The notes beneath the pieces were generated by a model. That model did not search any database and was not told the origin of the DNA. It saw only the letters and a program-made list of their open reading frames with translations. This document shows positions 15,417 through 24,087 of a stretch of DNA of 46,848 nucleotides, piece by piece. Within the stretch, counting starts at the first letter, position 1; the number at the start of each line of letters is the position of its first letter. The DNA comes from Rugosimonospora africana (GTDB lineage Bacteria > Actinomycetota > Actinomycetes > Mycobacteriales > Micromonosporaceae), in the NCBI RefSeq assembly GCF_016862975.1, contig NZ_BONZ01000109.1, positions 1-46,848 on the forward strand, in the 5' to 3' direction. The position numbers and the translations under genes are program-made.

Positions 15417-16556
15417 CTACCGAAGTTCCAGAGGCGGTTCGATGCCTGGCGGACTCATGGTCGCGGCGATGAACACCGCTTCTAGCTCCGCCGTACGCAT
15501 GATCTGCGCGCCGGCCAGGTCGTCGAAACTAGCGACAGCCAGATCGGCGCTCTTTGTCATGGCGCCGAAGACAGCGAAGTAGAGGGATGCATCGGGGTAT
15601 CGCCTGCGCAGCTCGCGACATGTGAAACCAATGACGTCAGCATGTTTGACCTCAAAATCGCAGATCAAGATCGTCGATCCTGGCGATGCGTCTGGGTAGA
15701 ACGACTCAGGTGCGAGGGCGACGGTGTCGCGCACCTTGTGACACCGTAGGTATCCAATGGAGCACCGAGCGAACTGAGCCGAGGCGAGGAACGTAGCCAT
15801 GACGAGGCCAGCCTCGTTGATGCCGAAGCATACATCCGCATCAAGGCGGCGCCCCATGTTCTTGATCTGGCGGATGAGCCGCTCGATGCCGAACCCGAAA
15901 GTCTCCCAAGTCAAGTTCAGTAGTTGACCTGGCTGAGGGTTCGGCAGTGTGAAGACGCAAACTTCAGGATTTCCATAAGCAATGGTAGGCACGCCGAGAT
16001 TGAAGTCGGGCCCCACGATGTTCTTCCTAATGGCAGTCGTCGGTGAACGGCTCACGAGAAGATGCGTGTTGAGGTCTCCGGCAGCTGCATTTGGACGCCG
16101 GTCGTTGTATCGCTTGAGCGAGAGCTGGTCCTCTGGGGCGAGACGCTCGTATGCCTCTGATACAAGGTCGCTTGGTGAGATGTCCTCCGTTGTGATCCCG
16201 AGAGGTCCACGCCCGTAGGCTGTTGCCAGGACGAGCAGACTCGAGAACGTCGGTGGCGAGCCAGCCCCGCGCGTGCGGGCCCACGTTTCCCAGGCGTTGA
16301 TGGTTGTTCCACCGAGGCTGGTCTGGTGGTCATTGACCTCGTTGTAGCGCACCGCGGCTTGATCCTGGGAGAGCCCGGCCGCGTATCGGTACGCCTGGAT
16401 GCTCGGGACGTCGGGGTTCCGGCTCATCAGCTCGGCAGCTGCCGACTTTACTGAGCGTAGCTCCTTCCAGAGCTGTTGGCCATGGCGTGCTAGCTCTCGA
16501 CCTCGGGCTTGAGGGCTGGGTTCGGCAGTCTTTCGCCCCTGTGTCGACGTCCCCAT
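15417..16556 (-). CDS. HTH protein with phosphoribosyltransferase-like C-terminal domain
   Basis: This encodes 379 residues. The N-terminal part has an Xre-like helix-turn-helix: IQAYRYAAGLSQDQAAVRYN, then a second helix around TTINAWETWARTRG. The C-terminal half resembles a PRTase fold. DADVCFGINEAGLVMATFLA is followed by a hydrophobic strand ILICDFEVKHADVIGF in the place of the PRPP-binding loop, then YPDASLYFAVFG. A true PRPP motif (two acidic residues plus TG) is not clear, so it may sense rather than convert a nucleotide. ATG at 16556 has GGAG upstream; an in-frame GTG lies 27 bases earlier. A TTACC/GGTAA inverted repeat at 16611-16630 lies upstream and could be an autoregulatory site. 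Confidence 0.55.
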   Translation of the reverse strand: MGTSTQGRKTAEPSPQARGRELARHGQQLWKELRSVKSAAAELMSRNPDVPSIQAYRYAAGLSQDQAAVRYNEVNDHQTSLGGTTINAWETWARTRGAGSPPTFSSLLVLATAYGRGPLGITTEDISPSDLVSEAYERLAPEDQLSLKRYNDRRPNAAAGDLNTHLLVSRSPTTAIRKNIVGPDFNLGVPTIAYGNPEVCVFTLPNPQPGQLLNLTWETFGFGIERLIRQIKNMGRRLDADVCFGINEAGLVMATFLASAQFARCSIGYLRCHKVRDTVALAPESFYPDASPGSTILICDFEVKHADVIGFTCRELRRRYPDASLYFAVFGAMTKSADLAVASFDDLAGAQIMRTAELEAVFIAATMSPPGIEPPLELR

Positions 16557-17160
16557 GCTGCTGCTCCGTCGTAGATGTCCCACTGCTATGAACCGTACGC
16601 ACCGATCACATTACCGATTTGAATGGGTAACTGTCTTGTCCTCCGGCGTTGACGCAGGTCAGGGCGCCCAGAAATCCGAGCGTCTTTAGGCGTCCCGTGA
16701 GGTGCGAGGACAGAGCAGGGTTTGGGACGGTGTTGGTGGGTGTCCGGCACTGGGATTGAGAGTCTCGGACGGACCAACGCGACCCGGATGTTGGAGCGCC
16801 CCGCCAAAGACAGGAGGCGATGTGTTCGATCGGAGGGACGCGGAAGTGGGCTGGTTAACTGTGGGCAAGCGTGGCCCGATCGCTACGTCTGGCAGATGAC
16901 TTCTGGCTTGCTTCCTGCAGCGGCATCACGGGCCGCCGCAAGCTCGGCCCGGCTGCTGGGAATCCGGTCTCAGCTGCATGTACGGGCCTGGTTGATGCAC
17001 ATAAGCTCTCGTGCCCACGACACGGTGGCCAGCTGATTGGTACGACTGATCCAGCCGGGCTGGACTGCTGAGCCCCGCACCGTCCGATCCGCGGCGTCCG
17101 GTCGAACGACGACTGATCCGACCTCTCACCCCTGCGGTTTCACGAAGGAGGCATATCGCC
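16557..17160. other. Intergenic region (about 600 bp) with no assignable gene
   Basis: Several open frames exist but none has a plausible start with a ribosome binding site or a recognisable motif. The region probably carries the divergent promoters for the HTH/PRTase-like gene and for the gene at 17161, and possibly decayed coding sequence around 16870-17070. Confidence 0.4.
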
Positions 17161-17751
17161 ATGACCACCAACTCTCTGGCCGCCCCCGCGATGGTTGGGC
17201 GGCGCGGCGCCCAGATCCTGGCCCGGCTGTGTGGCGACGCCGAGTTCGCCGCGCTCCGCCGTTCGTCGCTTCGCTACGCCGACTGCTGGTCAACCTACAC
17301 CGGCTATCCGTTGATCGCTGAGTGGAATCTGGATCTGGACGCGCCGCCTTTGTTCGACGAGGCGGTGAAGGTTCTCGCGCTGAAGGCTGCGGTATTCGAG
17401 CTGACCCGCGACGATGCTGCCGCGGAGCTGCTGGTGTCTCCGCCGGTCGATGAGATGGTGCACGCGGTCATCGCCCAGGCCGGGTTGGTGGCCCGGGTGT
17501 TCGCCCGGGCGGGTGCCACGGTGGTGCATCAGACCGACCATGAGCAGTTCGGTTGGACCTGGGGTGACTACACCCAGCAGTGCTACGTCGAAGCGGGTTT
17601 CGGTGTTCCTCCGGGCCGGTATTGGCTGGATGCGCGCGAGACGCGGTGGCGCCGGCAGCTGCTCAACGAGCGGTACCAGCGCATCGGGATCGGCAGGGAC
17701 GGCTGCAGCCATGACATCAAGTTTGCGGATCCGGAGCTACTGACCGCGTAG
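17161..17751 (+). CDS. Hypothetical protein (196 aa)
   Basis: ATG at 17161 is preceded by GAAGGAGG, a very strong ribosome binding site. The product is soluble and mixed alpha/beta, with an internal segment PPVDEMVHAVIAQAGLVARV. The pattern VDxxxHAV loosely recalls glycine-rich-domain-like proteins (VDxxWH), but the key Trp is absent, so this is only a hint. Its last 15 bp overlap the 3' end of the convergent gene at 17737-18210. Confidence 0.7.
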   Translation: MTTNSLAAPAMVGRRGAQILARLCGDAEFAALRRSSLRYADCWSTYTGYPLIAEWNLDLDAPPLFDEAVKVLALKAAVFELTRDDAAAELLVSPPVDEMVHAVIAQAGLVARVFARAGATVVHQTDHEQFGWTWGDYTQQCYVEAGFGVPPGRYWLDARETRWRRQLLNERYQRIGIGRDGCSHDIKFADPELLTA

Positions 17752-18210
17752 CTGGGCCGACAGCACCCGGCGCATCGCCGCGACGATGTCTTTGGCGGGG
17801 AAGCGTTGGGCTGCGGTGGCCTCCGCCCGCCGGAGGGCGGAGACCATCTGATCGGCCGGCACGACCCGGAGCGACGCGACCAGCCACGCTCCCAGGTCCA
17901 CCGGATCGTGCGGCAGCTCCAGCTGCGCCGGACTGGGCGCTGGCGGCTGTGTCGGGATCGGTAGCAGCGTCTGGCCGCTGCTGGCATACAGGCCGGGTGG
18001 CAGCCCGACGCGGAACGGGTGCACACAGGTTGGTTTCCCGGTGTGGATGTTGATCCGCCAGCCGAGTGCCGGGTCGTAGCGGTTGTCCGGGCCGGGGCGG
18101 TCGACGACGTCGAAGCGGCCCAGTCCGAGGCACTGCGCGGGGCACACGGTGCAGGTGGCGCCGTCCCACCCGGGAAGACGTCGACCGGTCAGGTCATCGG
18201 GTTCAGACAC
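17737..18210 (-). CDS. Hypothetical protein with an N-terminal cysteine motif
   Basis: This encodes 157 residues from GTG at 18210. Cysteines in ATCTVCPAQCLGLG (CxxCxxxC spacing) and a further PTCVHPF suggest a bound metal. The middle is Pro-rich (PIPTQPPAPSPAQLELP) and probably a linker. The C-terminal helical part reads AWLVASLRVVPADQMVSALR. No family is recognised. It is divergent, across 70 bp, from the HD-like/methyltransferase operon, so the two directions may share regulation. Confidence 0.6.
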   Translation of the reverse strand: MSEPDDLTGRRLPGWDGATCTVCPAQCLGLGRFDVVDRPGPDNRYDPALGWRINIHTGKPTCVHPFRVGLPPGLYASSGQTLLPIPTQPPAPSPAQLELPHDPVDLGAWLVASLRVVPADQMVSALRRAEATAAQRFPAKDIVAAMRRVLSAQLRGQ

Positions 18211-18280
18211 AGGGCACCGCGCAACGGGTTCGGGGCCAGGGACTTCAGGACCGCACAGGGATCCAGAAAGGAACGCTACG

Positions 18281-18919
18281 GTGAGTGTACTGACGAGGCC
18301 GCATCATCCGTTGGTCGCCACGGCATTCGGATTGGCTCGGCAATGGTGCGCCGGGCGCGAGATCGACGGCCATCCGACGCTGTCCCATGCGGTGCGGGTC
18401 GCGGTCAAACTCGACCAGCACCTACCGGCCGTGCCGCCCCAGCTGATTGCCGCCGTCCTGGTCCACAACAGTCCGGAGTTCGCCCCCGCCACCGTCGACG
18501 TGGACGCCGCGTTGACCGTGTGGCTGGGGCCGGAAATCACTCGTGTCGTCGCGGCGATGCATCGTGAACACGCCGCGATGGATGCCGGAGTGCCGGCGGT
18601 GCCGCCGCTGCGCGACCTGTGGACGCTCTACGCGAGTGCCGCCGACAAGATCGTCAGTGTCGGGTCGATTCTGGCCAGGGCCGCCGCAGCCGATGATCCG
18701 AAGGATTTCTGGTGCGGGCGGCAGGCGTTCGTGGCGCTGGTGCCGTACTTCCGGGAGTTTCACACCGCGACGTCGGCCAGGCTGCCAGCCGGTCTGCGCG
18801 ACGAACTGGGACTCGCGGTGGCCCTGGCCGAGTCCGCCACGGCCGCACCGGCGTCGACGGCTGCCGCGGGCGATGCCGGCGGTTCCTCCTGCCCCGGCCG
18901 GTGGGGGAGGGCGTCGTGA
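18281..18919 (+). CDS. HD-domain-like protein (RelA/SpoT-type fold, degenerate)
   Basis: This encodes 212 residues from GTG at 18281, with AAAGGA upstream. The pattern GREIDGHPTLSHAVRVAVKL, then LIAAVLVHNSPEFAP and LYASAADKIVSV, follows the arrangement of HD phosphohydrolases of the RelA/SpoT/MESH type. The central HD pair is HN here, so one metal ligand is changed. It may be inactive or use altered chemistry, and a hydrolase function should not be assumed. The C-terminus is Ala-rich. It overlaps the methyltransferase start by 4 bp (GTGA at 18916-18919), which indicates coupling. Confidence 0.6.
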   Translation: MSVLTRPHHPLVATAFGLARQWCAGREIDGHPTLSHAVRVAVKLDQHLPAVPPQLIAAVLVHNSPEFAPATVDVDAALTVWLGPEITRVVAAMHREHAAMDAGVPAVPPLRDLWTLYASAADKIVSVGSILARAAAADDPKDFWCGRQAFVALVPYFREFHTATSARLPAGLRDELGLAVALAESATAAPASTAAAGDAGGSSCPGRWGRAS

Positions 18920-19770
18920 GGTGGAGTGCGTCCACGGGTGCGCCCTCGGAGGGGCTGCGGAGTGCCCGCTCGGGCATCGACACGTCGGTCGCGCACCCGG
19001 CACGCCGCTACGGGTACTGGCTCGGCGGCAAGGACCATTTCACCGCCGACCGGGCCTCCGGGGACGCGATCGCCGCCGCGTTCCCTGACATCCGGACCGC
19101 GGCTGCCGAGAACCGGCGCCTGCACCGGCGGGTGGTCACGTTCCTCGCCGGTCAGGCCGGCGTCCGGCAGTTCCTCGACATCGGTGCCGGGATCCCCGGC
19201 CCGGACAATACCCACGAGGTCGCCCAGCGGATCGACCCAGCGTGCCGGGTGGTGTATGTCGACAACGACCCGATCGTCATCAATCACAGCCGGGCGTTGC
19301 TGTCCAGCAGCCCGCAGGGCGCGACCGCCGTTCTCGACGCGGACGTGCGGACACCGCAGGACATCCGGCATCACTCCGACGTGACCGGCACGCTGGACCT
19401 GACCAGGCCGGTTGCGCTGCTGCTGTTCGCCGTCCTGCATTTTCTACCCGACGAGGACAAGCCCCATGAGGTCGTGGCGGAGCTGGTCGACGCTCTGCCG
19501 GCCGGCAGCTATCTCGCGGTTTCCCACGCCACCTACGACTTCATGCCGCCGCACACGATCACAGCCCTGGAAGCGGCCACCGCCGTCCACGACCGGTTCC
19601 AGCCTCGCACTCTGGATGAGGTCGACCGGTTCTTCTACGGGCTTGAGGTGGTGGCACCCGGTGTCGTGCCCACCCCGCACTGGCGCCCCGACGACCAGGC
19701 CGCGTCGCAGCCCACACCGGCGGAGGCCGCCGCCTACACGGCCGTCGCCCGCATCCCACCTCGCCGGTGA
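18916..19770 (+). CDS. SAM-dependent methyltransferase, DUF574 type
   Basis: This encodes 284 residues of the actinobacterial DUF574 (Methyltransf_19) family. Signature RRYGYWLGGKDHFTADR lies near residues 27-43. The SAM-binding block QFLDIGAGIPGPDNTHEVAQ is followed by VVYVDNDPIVINHSRALL, and LLLFAVLHFLPDED is the later catalytic-region motif. GTG at 18916 overlaps the preceding stop, with GGGGGAGG upstream. Members are abundant in actinomycetes and mostly have unknown substrates. Coupling to an HD-like gene suggests the two products work together. Confidence 0.92.
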   Translation: MRWSASTGAPSEGLRSARSGIDTSVAHPARRYGYWLGGKDHFTADRASGDAIAAAFPDIRTAAAENRRLHRRVVTFLAGQAGVRQFLDIGAGIPGPDNTHEVAQRIDPACRVVYVDNDPIVINHSRALLSSSPQGATAVLDADVRTPQDIRHHSDVTGTLDLTRPVALLLFAVLHFLPDEDKPHEVVAELVDALPAGSYLAVSHATYDFMPPHTITALEAATAVHDRFQPRTLDEVDRFFYGLEVVAPGVVPTPHWRPDDQAASQPTPAEAAAYTAVARIPPRR

Positions 19771-19883
19771 CCCGCCCATGCACGCGCTGAACCCAAACCG
19801 CACCCGTCAGTTCACCACCGTGGTCTCAACGGCGGCGGACGAACAGCCGCCCCCGCGCACCCGTCGACTGTGAGGAGATGATG

Positions 19884-20399
19884 ATGAACCGCCAGAACCC
19901 GCTCACCGCCACCTCGATGAGGAGTTCAGCTCGGACGCAACCTGGCGCCAGGCCGGCAGGCGCACATGTCGCTGCGACCGTTGATCTGGGCGAGTCCGAC
20001 ATCACCGCGTTGATAGGTCAGCTCAAGACTTTGGATCTGCGTCTGGCGGTCACTCGGCTGGTCGTCAGGGATGTCAGCGAACACCTCGGCGACGATGAGG
20101 CGGGTATCGATCTGATCGTTGAGGACGTGTTGCGGCTGTGGCAGCAGTCCGGCCAGGATGATCCGGCAACGTTGGATGGGTCCGACGGCTTCTGGAACCG
20201 CTACGCCGACCGGATCGAATTCGCACCGGCTGGCGGCGACGACCGCTACCGGGCAGAGTACTGGCCTCCCGGCCAGGGAATCGGCTTTGAGGAGTACTAC
20301 CGGGCTGTCTGGCGGGCGCACCTGTCGCAGCTGCGTGACGCTCACCGGGCAGCTCAGTCCCCATCACAGCCACAGGCTCCCCAGCCCGGATCGAACTGA
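19884..20399 (+). CDS. Hypothetical protein (171 aa)
   Basis: Three ATGs occur in a row at 19878, 19881 and 19884; GAGGAG at 19872-19877 favours the last. The product has a disordered N-terminus, then a helical domain (DITALIGQLKTLDLRLAVTR and DEAGIDLIVEDVLRLWQQ), an aromatic patch (GFEEYYRAVWRAHLSQLRDA) and a Pro/Gln-rich tail. No family is recognised. It follows the methyltransferase by about 110 bp on the same strand. A 31-codon frame at 19778-19873 lies between them but has no ribosome binding site. Confidence 0.65.
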   Translation: MNRQNPLTATSMRSSARTQPGARPAGAHVAATVDLGESDITALIGQLKTLDLRLAVTRLVVRDVSEHLGDDEAGIDLIVEDVLRLWQQSGQDDPATLDGSDGFWNRYADRIEFAPAGGDDRYRAEYWPPGQGIGFEEYYRAVWRAHLSQLRDAHRAAQSPSQPQAPQPGSN

Positions 20400-20410
20400 G
20401 TCCGGCGCGA

Positions 20411-21131
20411 GGTGCAGCCGAAACACAGTGGACGGTCCTTCGAGTGGCAGACCAACGGGGCTATCCGTATCGCCATGGCAGTCCACCGGCAACACGTCAC
20501 CAGCGCCGGAGATCCGGTGGTGTGTTTCGCTTTAGGGAAAGCACGTGAACGGTGTACGACGGCAAAGGAGCAGCGCCACCGGTGTCGGCGCCGTGACAGG
20601 TATGTCCGGGCCGGCAGCGCTGACCGGCTGCGGCGAGCACCGGACCGCCGGCGGCGGCCCCTCCCATATCGTGGCCCTGCCGAGCTGTCACATGCTCGTC
20701 AGCCGAATCCCGGCCTGCGCACTGAGGAGTCCGGTGCGGCGGTTCCCCAATCCACCAGGCCGGCACACCGACAGATGCTGCAGCCGAATCGGCACTGCTA
20801 CACCCGATCATCGGGCGTTGCCGTCGACGGCACGGCTCCGTGGCGGAGTGCGGATCTGGCTGCACCGACCCGCGAGGGGCCCCGACGGTGGCGGCGACGA
20901 GCCGCCAGCCGTCGCGACCTGGCCGTGGAAGGGACGTCGCGGTGTTGAGCCACGAGCAGCCGGCGCTCGGAGCCGACTGTCGACGGCCAGATGGTGGGCG
21001 GCCTGGCCGTCGACTGTGGGCCGGTCGTCATCGGCGTCCGGATCGGCGCGGCACAACCACCCGACGCAGACGCACGGCTGCCGCGGGCCGTAGCGCAGGG
21101 CATCGCCGACGCTGTTTCCGCTGGTCTTTAA
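20411..21131 (+). pseudogene. Decayed duplicate of the YbaB-like/lipoprotein gene pair
   Basis: This stretch is alignable by eye with 23313-24055. Shared landmarks are the AACACAGTG and CCTTCGAG blocks, GTGAACGGTGTACGACG at the lipoprotein start, the CCGAATCCCGGCC block, CGTCATCGGCGTCCGGATCG, and the GGCATCGCCGACGC end. The YbaB-like part has lost its 5' half. The lipoprotein frame is broken by several small insertions and deletions, so its sequence is scattered over all three frames; it ends at TAA 21129-21131. Confidence 0.8.
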
Positions 21132-21217
21132 CTGCCACGCATCCGGTGGTGAATCGAGTTGCTCGCCACGCACGACGGGTGCGGCCGGGCGTGCGTGCAG
21201 GAATGGGAGTGGACAGG

Positions 21218-21400
21218 GTGACGGAGTTGACGGTGCTGACCGTGAAGCAGGAGCTGGTGCAGGCCCGCGTCGAGAGAGCGTCGATGGCTGGCAGCTACGC
21301 CTTTTCCCAGAAACACTCTCCGCAGGAGACGCGGTGGTACCCGCTGGCCTCGGGCGTGCGTGCCAGTTCGGCGATTCCTGGTCGTCGGGCGGGAACATGA
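21218..21400 (+). CDS. Small hypothetical protein (60 aa)
   Basis: GTG at 21218 follows GGGAG at good spacing and gives VTELTVLTVKQELVQARVER, a probable amphipathic helix, then a basic tail. The stop at 21398-21400 overlaps ATG at 21397 (ATGA), which opens another frame starting with a hydrophobic helix (IATVTIATSATGLTAYAVAR). That second frame soon runs antisense through the GntR gene, so only its first 45 or so codons could be genuine. No family is recognised. One or both may be remnants. Confidence 0.35.
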   Translation: MTELTVLTVKQELVQARVERASMAGSYAFSQKHSPQETRWYPLASGVRASSAIPGRRAGT

Positions 21401-21543
21401 ACGCGATCGCTACGGTAACCATTGCCACGTCGGCGACCGGACTGACCGCCTACGCCGTCGCCCGGCGCACCCGGGCCAACGCCGCGACATGGCTGCGACG
21501 GGCACCCACGTGCCGCCCGGCCGGTCCGTACCTGCTGTGGCGA

Positions 21544-21897
21544 TCAGCTACCCGTCAGCGGTGTGCCCGCAGGGTAGGACTCCACCGACTGATCAGCGCG
21601 AACGACGGTGATCGTTGCTGGCGAAGTCGCCCGGTCCTGTGGGCCGAGCACCACGAGGTCGTGCGCGGGCAGCACGAAGACTCCTTTCGGGGGGCGGATT
21701 TCCACGCGTCCCTCAAGCTCCAGTTGGGTGATCGCTTTGTGGACGGTGGTCCGGCTCAGGTTTGTTCGCTGTTGGATGCTCAGCTCCGAGGGCAGGCGCT
21801 GACCGGGCTTGATCCGGCCGGCGTCAATGTCGGCACGGAGTGCGTCGGCTACCTGCTTCCAGAGCGGCCGGTCGATCGAGGGGTCGATAGTCATCAC
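21544..21897 (-). CDS. GntR-family transcriptional regulator, short form
   Basis: This encodes 117 residues. The N-terminal winged helix is clear: PLWKQVADALRADIDAGRIK, PGQRLPSELSIQQRTNLSR, TTVHKAITQLELEGRVEIR. Only about 40 residues follow, far less than a UTRA or FCD domain, so it is a small regulator with a minimal C-terminus. Adjacent GTG and ATG starts lie at 21897 and 21894. It is divergent from the lipoprotein/YbaB operon starting at 22089, which it may control. Confidence 0.85.
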   Translation of the reverse strand: MMTIDPSIDRPLWKQVADALRADIDAGRIKPGQRLPSELSIQQRTNLSRTTVHKAITQLELEGRVEIRPPKGVFVLPAHDLVVLGPQDRATSPATITVVRADQSVESYPAGTPLTGS

Positions 21898-21907
21898 GTA
21901 CCTACGT
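21896..21907. promoter_or_regulatory. Possible operator ACGTA-CC-TACGT at the GntR start
   Basis: A perfect 5-bp inverted repeat around two central bases overlaps the start codon of the small GntR gene and lies in the divergent region. Position and symmetry fit an autoregulatory GntR site. The same motif was not found at a second position, so the assignment is tentative. Confidence 0.35.
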
Positions 21908-22088
21908 TACTCGCGGCTCAGGTCTGTCGGCTGCCGGCCTGCGGGCCGTCGGGGTCGCTCGGGTCTGGCGATCGAGTCTCTCGCCATCGCGGGCAGCCCC
22001 GACTTCAGCGGTCCGCAGCGCGACCCGGTGCCTTTCCCAGCGGACGCACCATGCCGGGGCGGGGTGGGGGACTCCAGGGGAGGCGCAA

Positions 22089-22748
22089 GTGATTGTCACG
22101 AGGGCTGGTCGGCGACTGGCTGCGGTCGCCCTGGGCGCTGTCCTCCTGCTGGCCGGCTGTTCAGATCGCACCGGAAGTGAGCCAGCCGGGCGTCAACCAT
22201 CCAGGACCGTCGCTGTGGAATCCGCCGCGCCTTCACCGAGTGCCCGACCGGCTACGACACCGGCCCGATGCCCCGGCCTACTTCTGCAGTGGGCCGGTGT
22301 GATTTTCGACCATCCACACCTGCGGACGCCGTTACCCGTCGCCATGTCCCCCTTGGGCAATCTGGATTGCGCGACGGACACCGCCGAGTATCGCCGGCTC
22401 GGCGGGCACGGCCTCGCGCAGGTGTTCCTGGGAAGACCAGATCCGGCCAAGGTGCCTGCGAACATCCCACTGGCTGACTGGCTTGAGCAGGACGCCACGG
22501 CGATGGTCAGGATCGACTGCGGGCCAGGAACTCCTCCCGCGACCACGGTCGGTCCGGTCGTCGAGCAGCGCTGCACGCATTCGACAACGGCGCCCGGCTT
22601 CACCGCCGCGATCGCAGTCTCCAACGATCGGGCAGCCGCTGCCGCGATACTCGATCTCACCGGAGACACGGCGCCGGATACGGCAACGCGGCACTACCTC
22701 GTAGCGCAGGCACGGACACTGGCATACGCCATGTTGGGCAGTTTGTGA
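22089..22748 (+). CDS. Predicted lipoprotein (219 aa)
   Basis: GTG at 22089 follows GGGGAGG. The N-terminus is a lipoprotein signal, RRLAAVALGAVLLLAGCSD, with the lipobox Cys at about residue 24. A Ser/Pro/Thr-rich linker of about 35 residues follows. The mature domain has four Cys residues (PARCPGLLLQ, GNLDCATDTAEY, RIDCGPGT, EQRCTHST), probably two disulfides. The layout resembles the DUF3558-like lipoproteins of actinomycetes, but this is not certain. It heads a run of same-strand genes with a second lipoprotein and two YbaB-like proteins. Confidence 0.72.
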   Translation: MIVTRAGRRLAAVALGAVLLLAGCSDRTGSEPAGRQPSRTVAVESAAPSPSARPATTPARCPGLLLQWAGVIFDHPHLRTPLPVAMSPLGNLDCATDTAEYRRLGGHGLAQVFLGRPDPAKVPANIPLADWLEQDATAMVRIDCGPGTPPATTVGPVVEQRCTHSTTAPGFTAAIAVSNDRAAAAAILDLTGDTAPDTATRHYLVAQARTLAYAMLGSL

Positions 22749-23192
22749 GGCCCAGGGATCGGCTGACTCACGTGAGCGGCGAGCGGCCCTGTGGTGACGG
22801 TCCGGCGGTGGGCCGGGTCCGTACCACGTGCAGCGGTAGGTTGCGCTTCGCCGCTGCTCGCGGGCCCCAGGCCAGGTTGGCGTTCGCGTGTCGCGGCGGT
22901 CCATGCGGCGTTAGACCGATCGGTGCGTGTTGGCATTCTCGCGAAAGGGTATCGGTTGTCGGTTGATGAACACGCATCGGCGAGTCAACGTCGCCAACTT
23001 GTCTGGATGAGATGTCCAGCGTCCAGAGACATGCGGACAGTTGGCGGCTAACCTCGAATCAAGGAATCGTCAGCCGTCAATCAATGGCAGTGTGTCCGTT
23101 CCAGGGATTGCGATGGTACCGGTGTGTCGGACCAGTTCGCGTGTCTGTCCGCGAGGGGAACGGCCGTGTGTCTATGCCAGAAGGGGAACCGC
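22749..23192. other. Intergenic region upstream of the YbaB-like gene
   Basis: There is no convincing gene in about 440 bp. Open frames on both strands lack ribosome binding sites and motifs. It likely holds the promoter of the 23193-25655 operon. Confidence 0.4.
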
Positions 23193-23447
23193 ATGGCGCT
23201 GCTTCGTGATCTGCTGCGGATCGTGACGATCACCGGCCGTTCGCCGGACCGGTCCGTCACGGTCACCGCCGAGGGCTCCCCGGCCCGGATCGATGTGAGC
23301 CTGGCCCCCGGATGCAGCCGGAAACACAGTGAGCAGTCCTTCGAGCGGCAGATCAACGGGGCGATTCGCGTCGCCATGCTGGCCTACCGGCAACACCTCA
23401 CCCGGGCCTGGGAACAGGCAGCCGGAATAGCCGAGGAACACACGTGA
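23193..23447 (+). CDS. YbaB/EbfC-like small protein
   Basis: This encodes 84 residues from ATG at 23193, with AAGGGG upstream. The pattern is a strand VTITGRSPDRSVTVTAEGSP, then ARIDVSLAPGCSRKHSEQSF, and a helix INGAIRVAMLAYRQHLTRAW. This matches the beta-beta-helix layout of YbaB-type proteins, which are often encoded beside WXG100 and secretion-related genes in actinomycetes. The stop overlaps the lipoprotein start by 4 bp (GTGA at 23444-23447). A truncated copy exists at about 20411. Confidence 0.55.
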   Translation: MALLRDLLRIVTITGRSPDRSVTVTAEGSPARIDVSLAPGCSRKHSEQSFERQINGAIRVAMLAYRQHLTRAWEQAAGIAEEHT

Positions 23448-24055
23448 ACGGTGTACGACGACTGAGCCGCGCTGTCGGTGTCGCCACAGTGGCAGGTCTG
23501 TCCGGGCTGGCAGCGTTGGCCGGCTGCAGCGACCGCCAGCCCACCGGCGCCCACGCCGCGGCGCTGCCCAGCTGCCGCACGCTGGTCGGCCGAATCCCGG
23601 CCAGCGCGCTGAAAAGTCCGACCGAGCGGTTCGCCCAGCCCACCAACGCCGGCACACCCACCGACTTCGTCCCTGCATCGACACGGCTGTGCCCGCTCAT
23701 CGGGGTGGCAGCCGACGGCAAGACCCCGCTGCAGGTGCAGATCTGGCTGAACCGGCCCACCTTGAGCCCCGGCGGCGGCGACCAGGCACAGACCCTCGGC
23801 GACCTCGTCGTGGACGAGACGTCGCAGTACTGCGCCACCGTTCCACCAGTCACCACCGGAGATCCGGTGACCAGCAGTCGATGCTCCGGGCCAACAATCG
23901 ACGGCCAGGTCGCGGGCCTCGCCATCGTCCACGGGCCGTTCGTCATCGGCGTCCGGATCGATTCGGCACAGGCACCCGGTCCCGACGCGCAGTTCCCGCA
24001 GATGCTGCAGACCGAAGCGCAAGGCATCGCCGACGCCGTCGCCGGCGGTCTTTGA
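23444..24055 (+). CDS. Predicted lipoprotein (203 aa)
   Basis: The start is GTG at 23444. The signal sequence AVGVATVAGLSGLAALAGCS has its lipobox Cys near residue 28. The mature domain includes LPSCRTLVGRIPASALKSP, STRLCPLIGVAADG, SQYCATVPP and SSRCSGPTIDG, giving four further Cys, and ends with a helix before VAGGL. It is probably an extracytoplasmic cell-surface protein. It is translationally coupled to the YbaB-like gene. The decayed copy at 20411-21131 shows this pair was duplicated as a unit. Confidence 0.75.
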   Translation: MNGVRRLSRAVGVATVAGLSGLAALAGCSDRQPTGAHAAALPSCRTLVGRIPASALKSPTERFAQPTNAGTPTDFVPASTRLCPLIGVAADGKTPLQVQIWLNRPTLSPGGGDQAQTLGDLVVDETSQYCATVPPVTTGDPVTSSRCSGPTIDGQVAGLAIVHGPFVIGVRIDSAQAPGPDAQFPQMLQTEAQGIADAVAGGL

Positions 24056-24087
24056 GCACCCCACCGGACCGGAAGAACGGAGGACGG

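Noticed and set aside
16686-17071. Plus-strand ORFs of 60-105 codons in the 600-bp gap
   Set aside because: Overlapping frames of equal quality, no ribosome binding site, no recognisable motif.
22694-22977. Overlapping ORFs on both strands after the first lipoprotein gene
   Set aside because: All are short, Arg/Pro-rich and without ribosome binding sites. They are considered non-coding.
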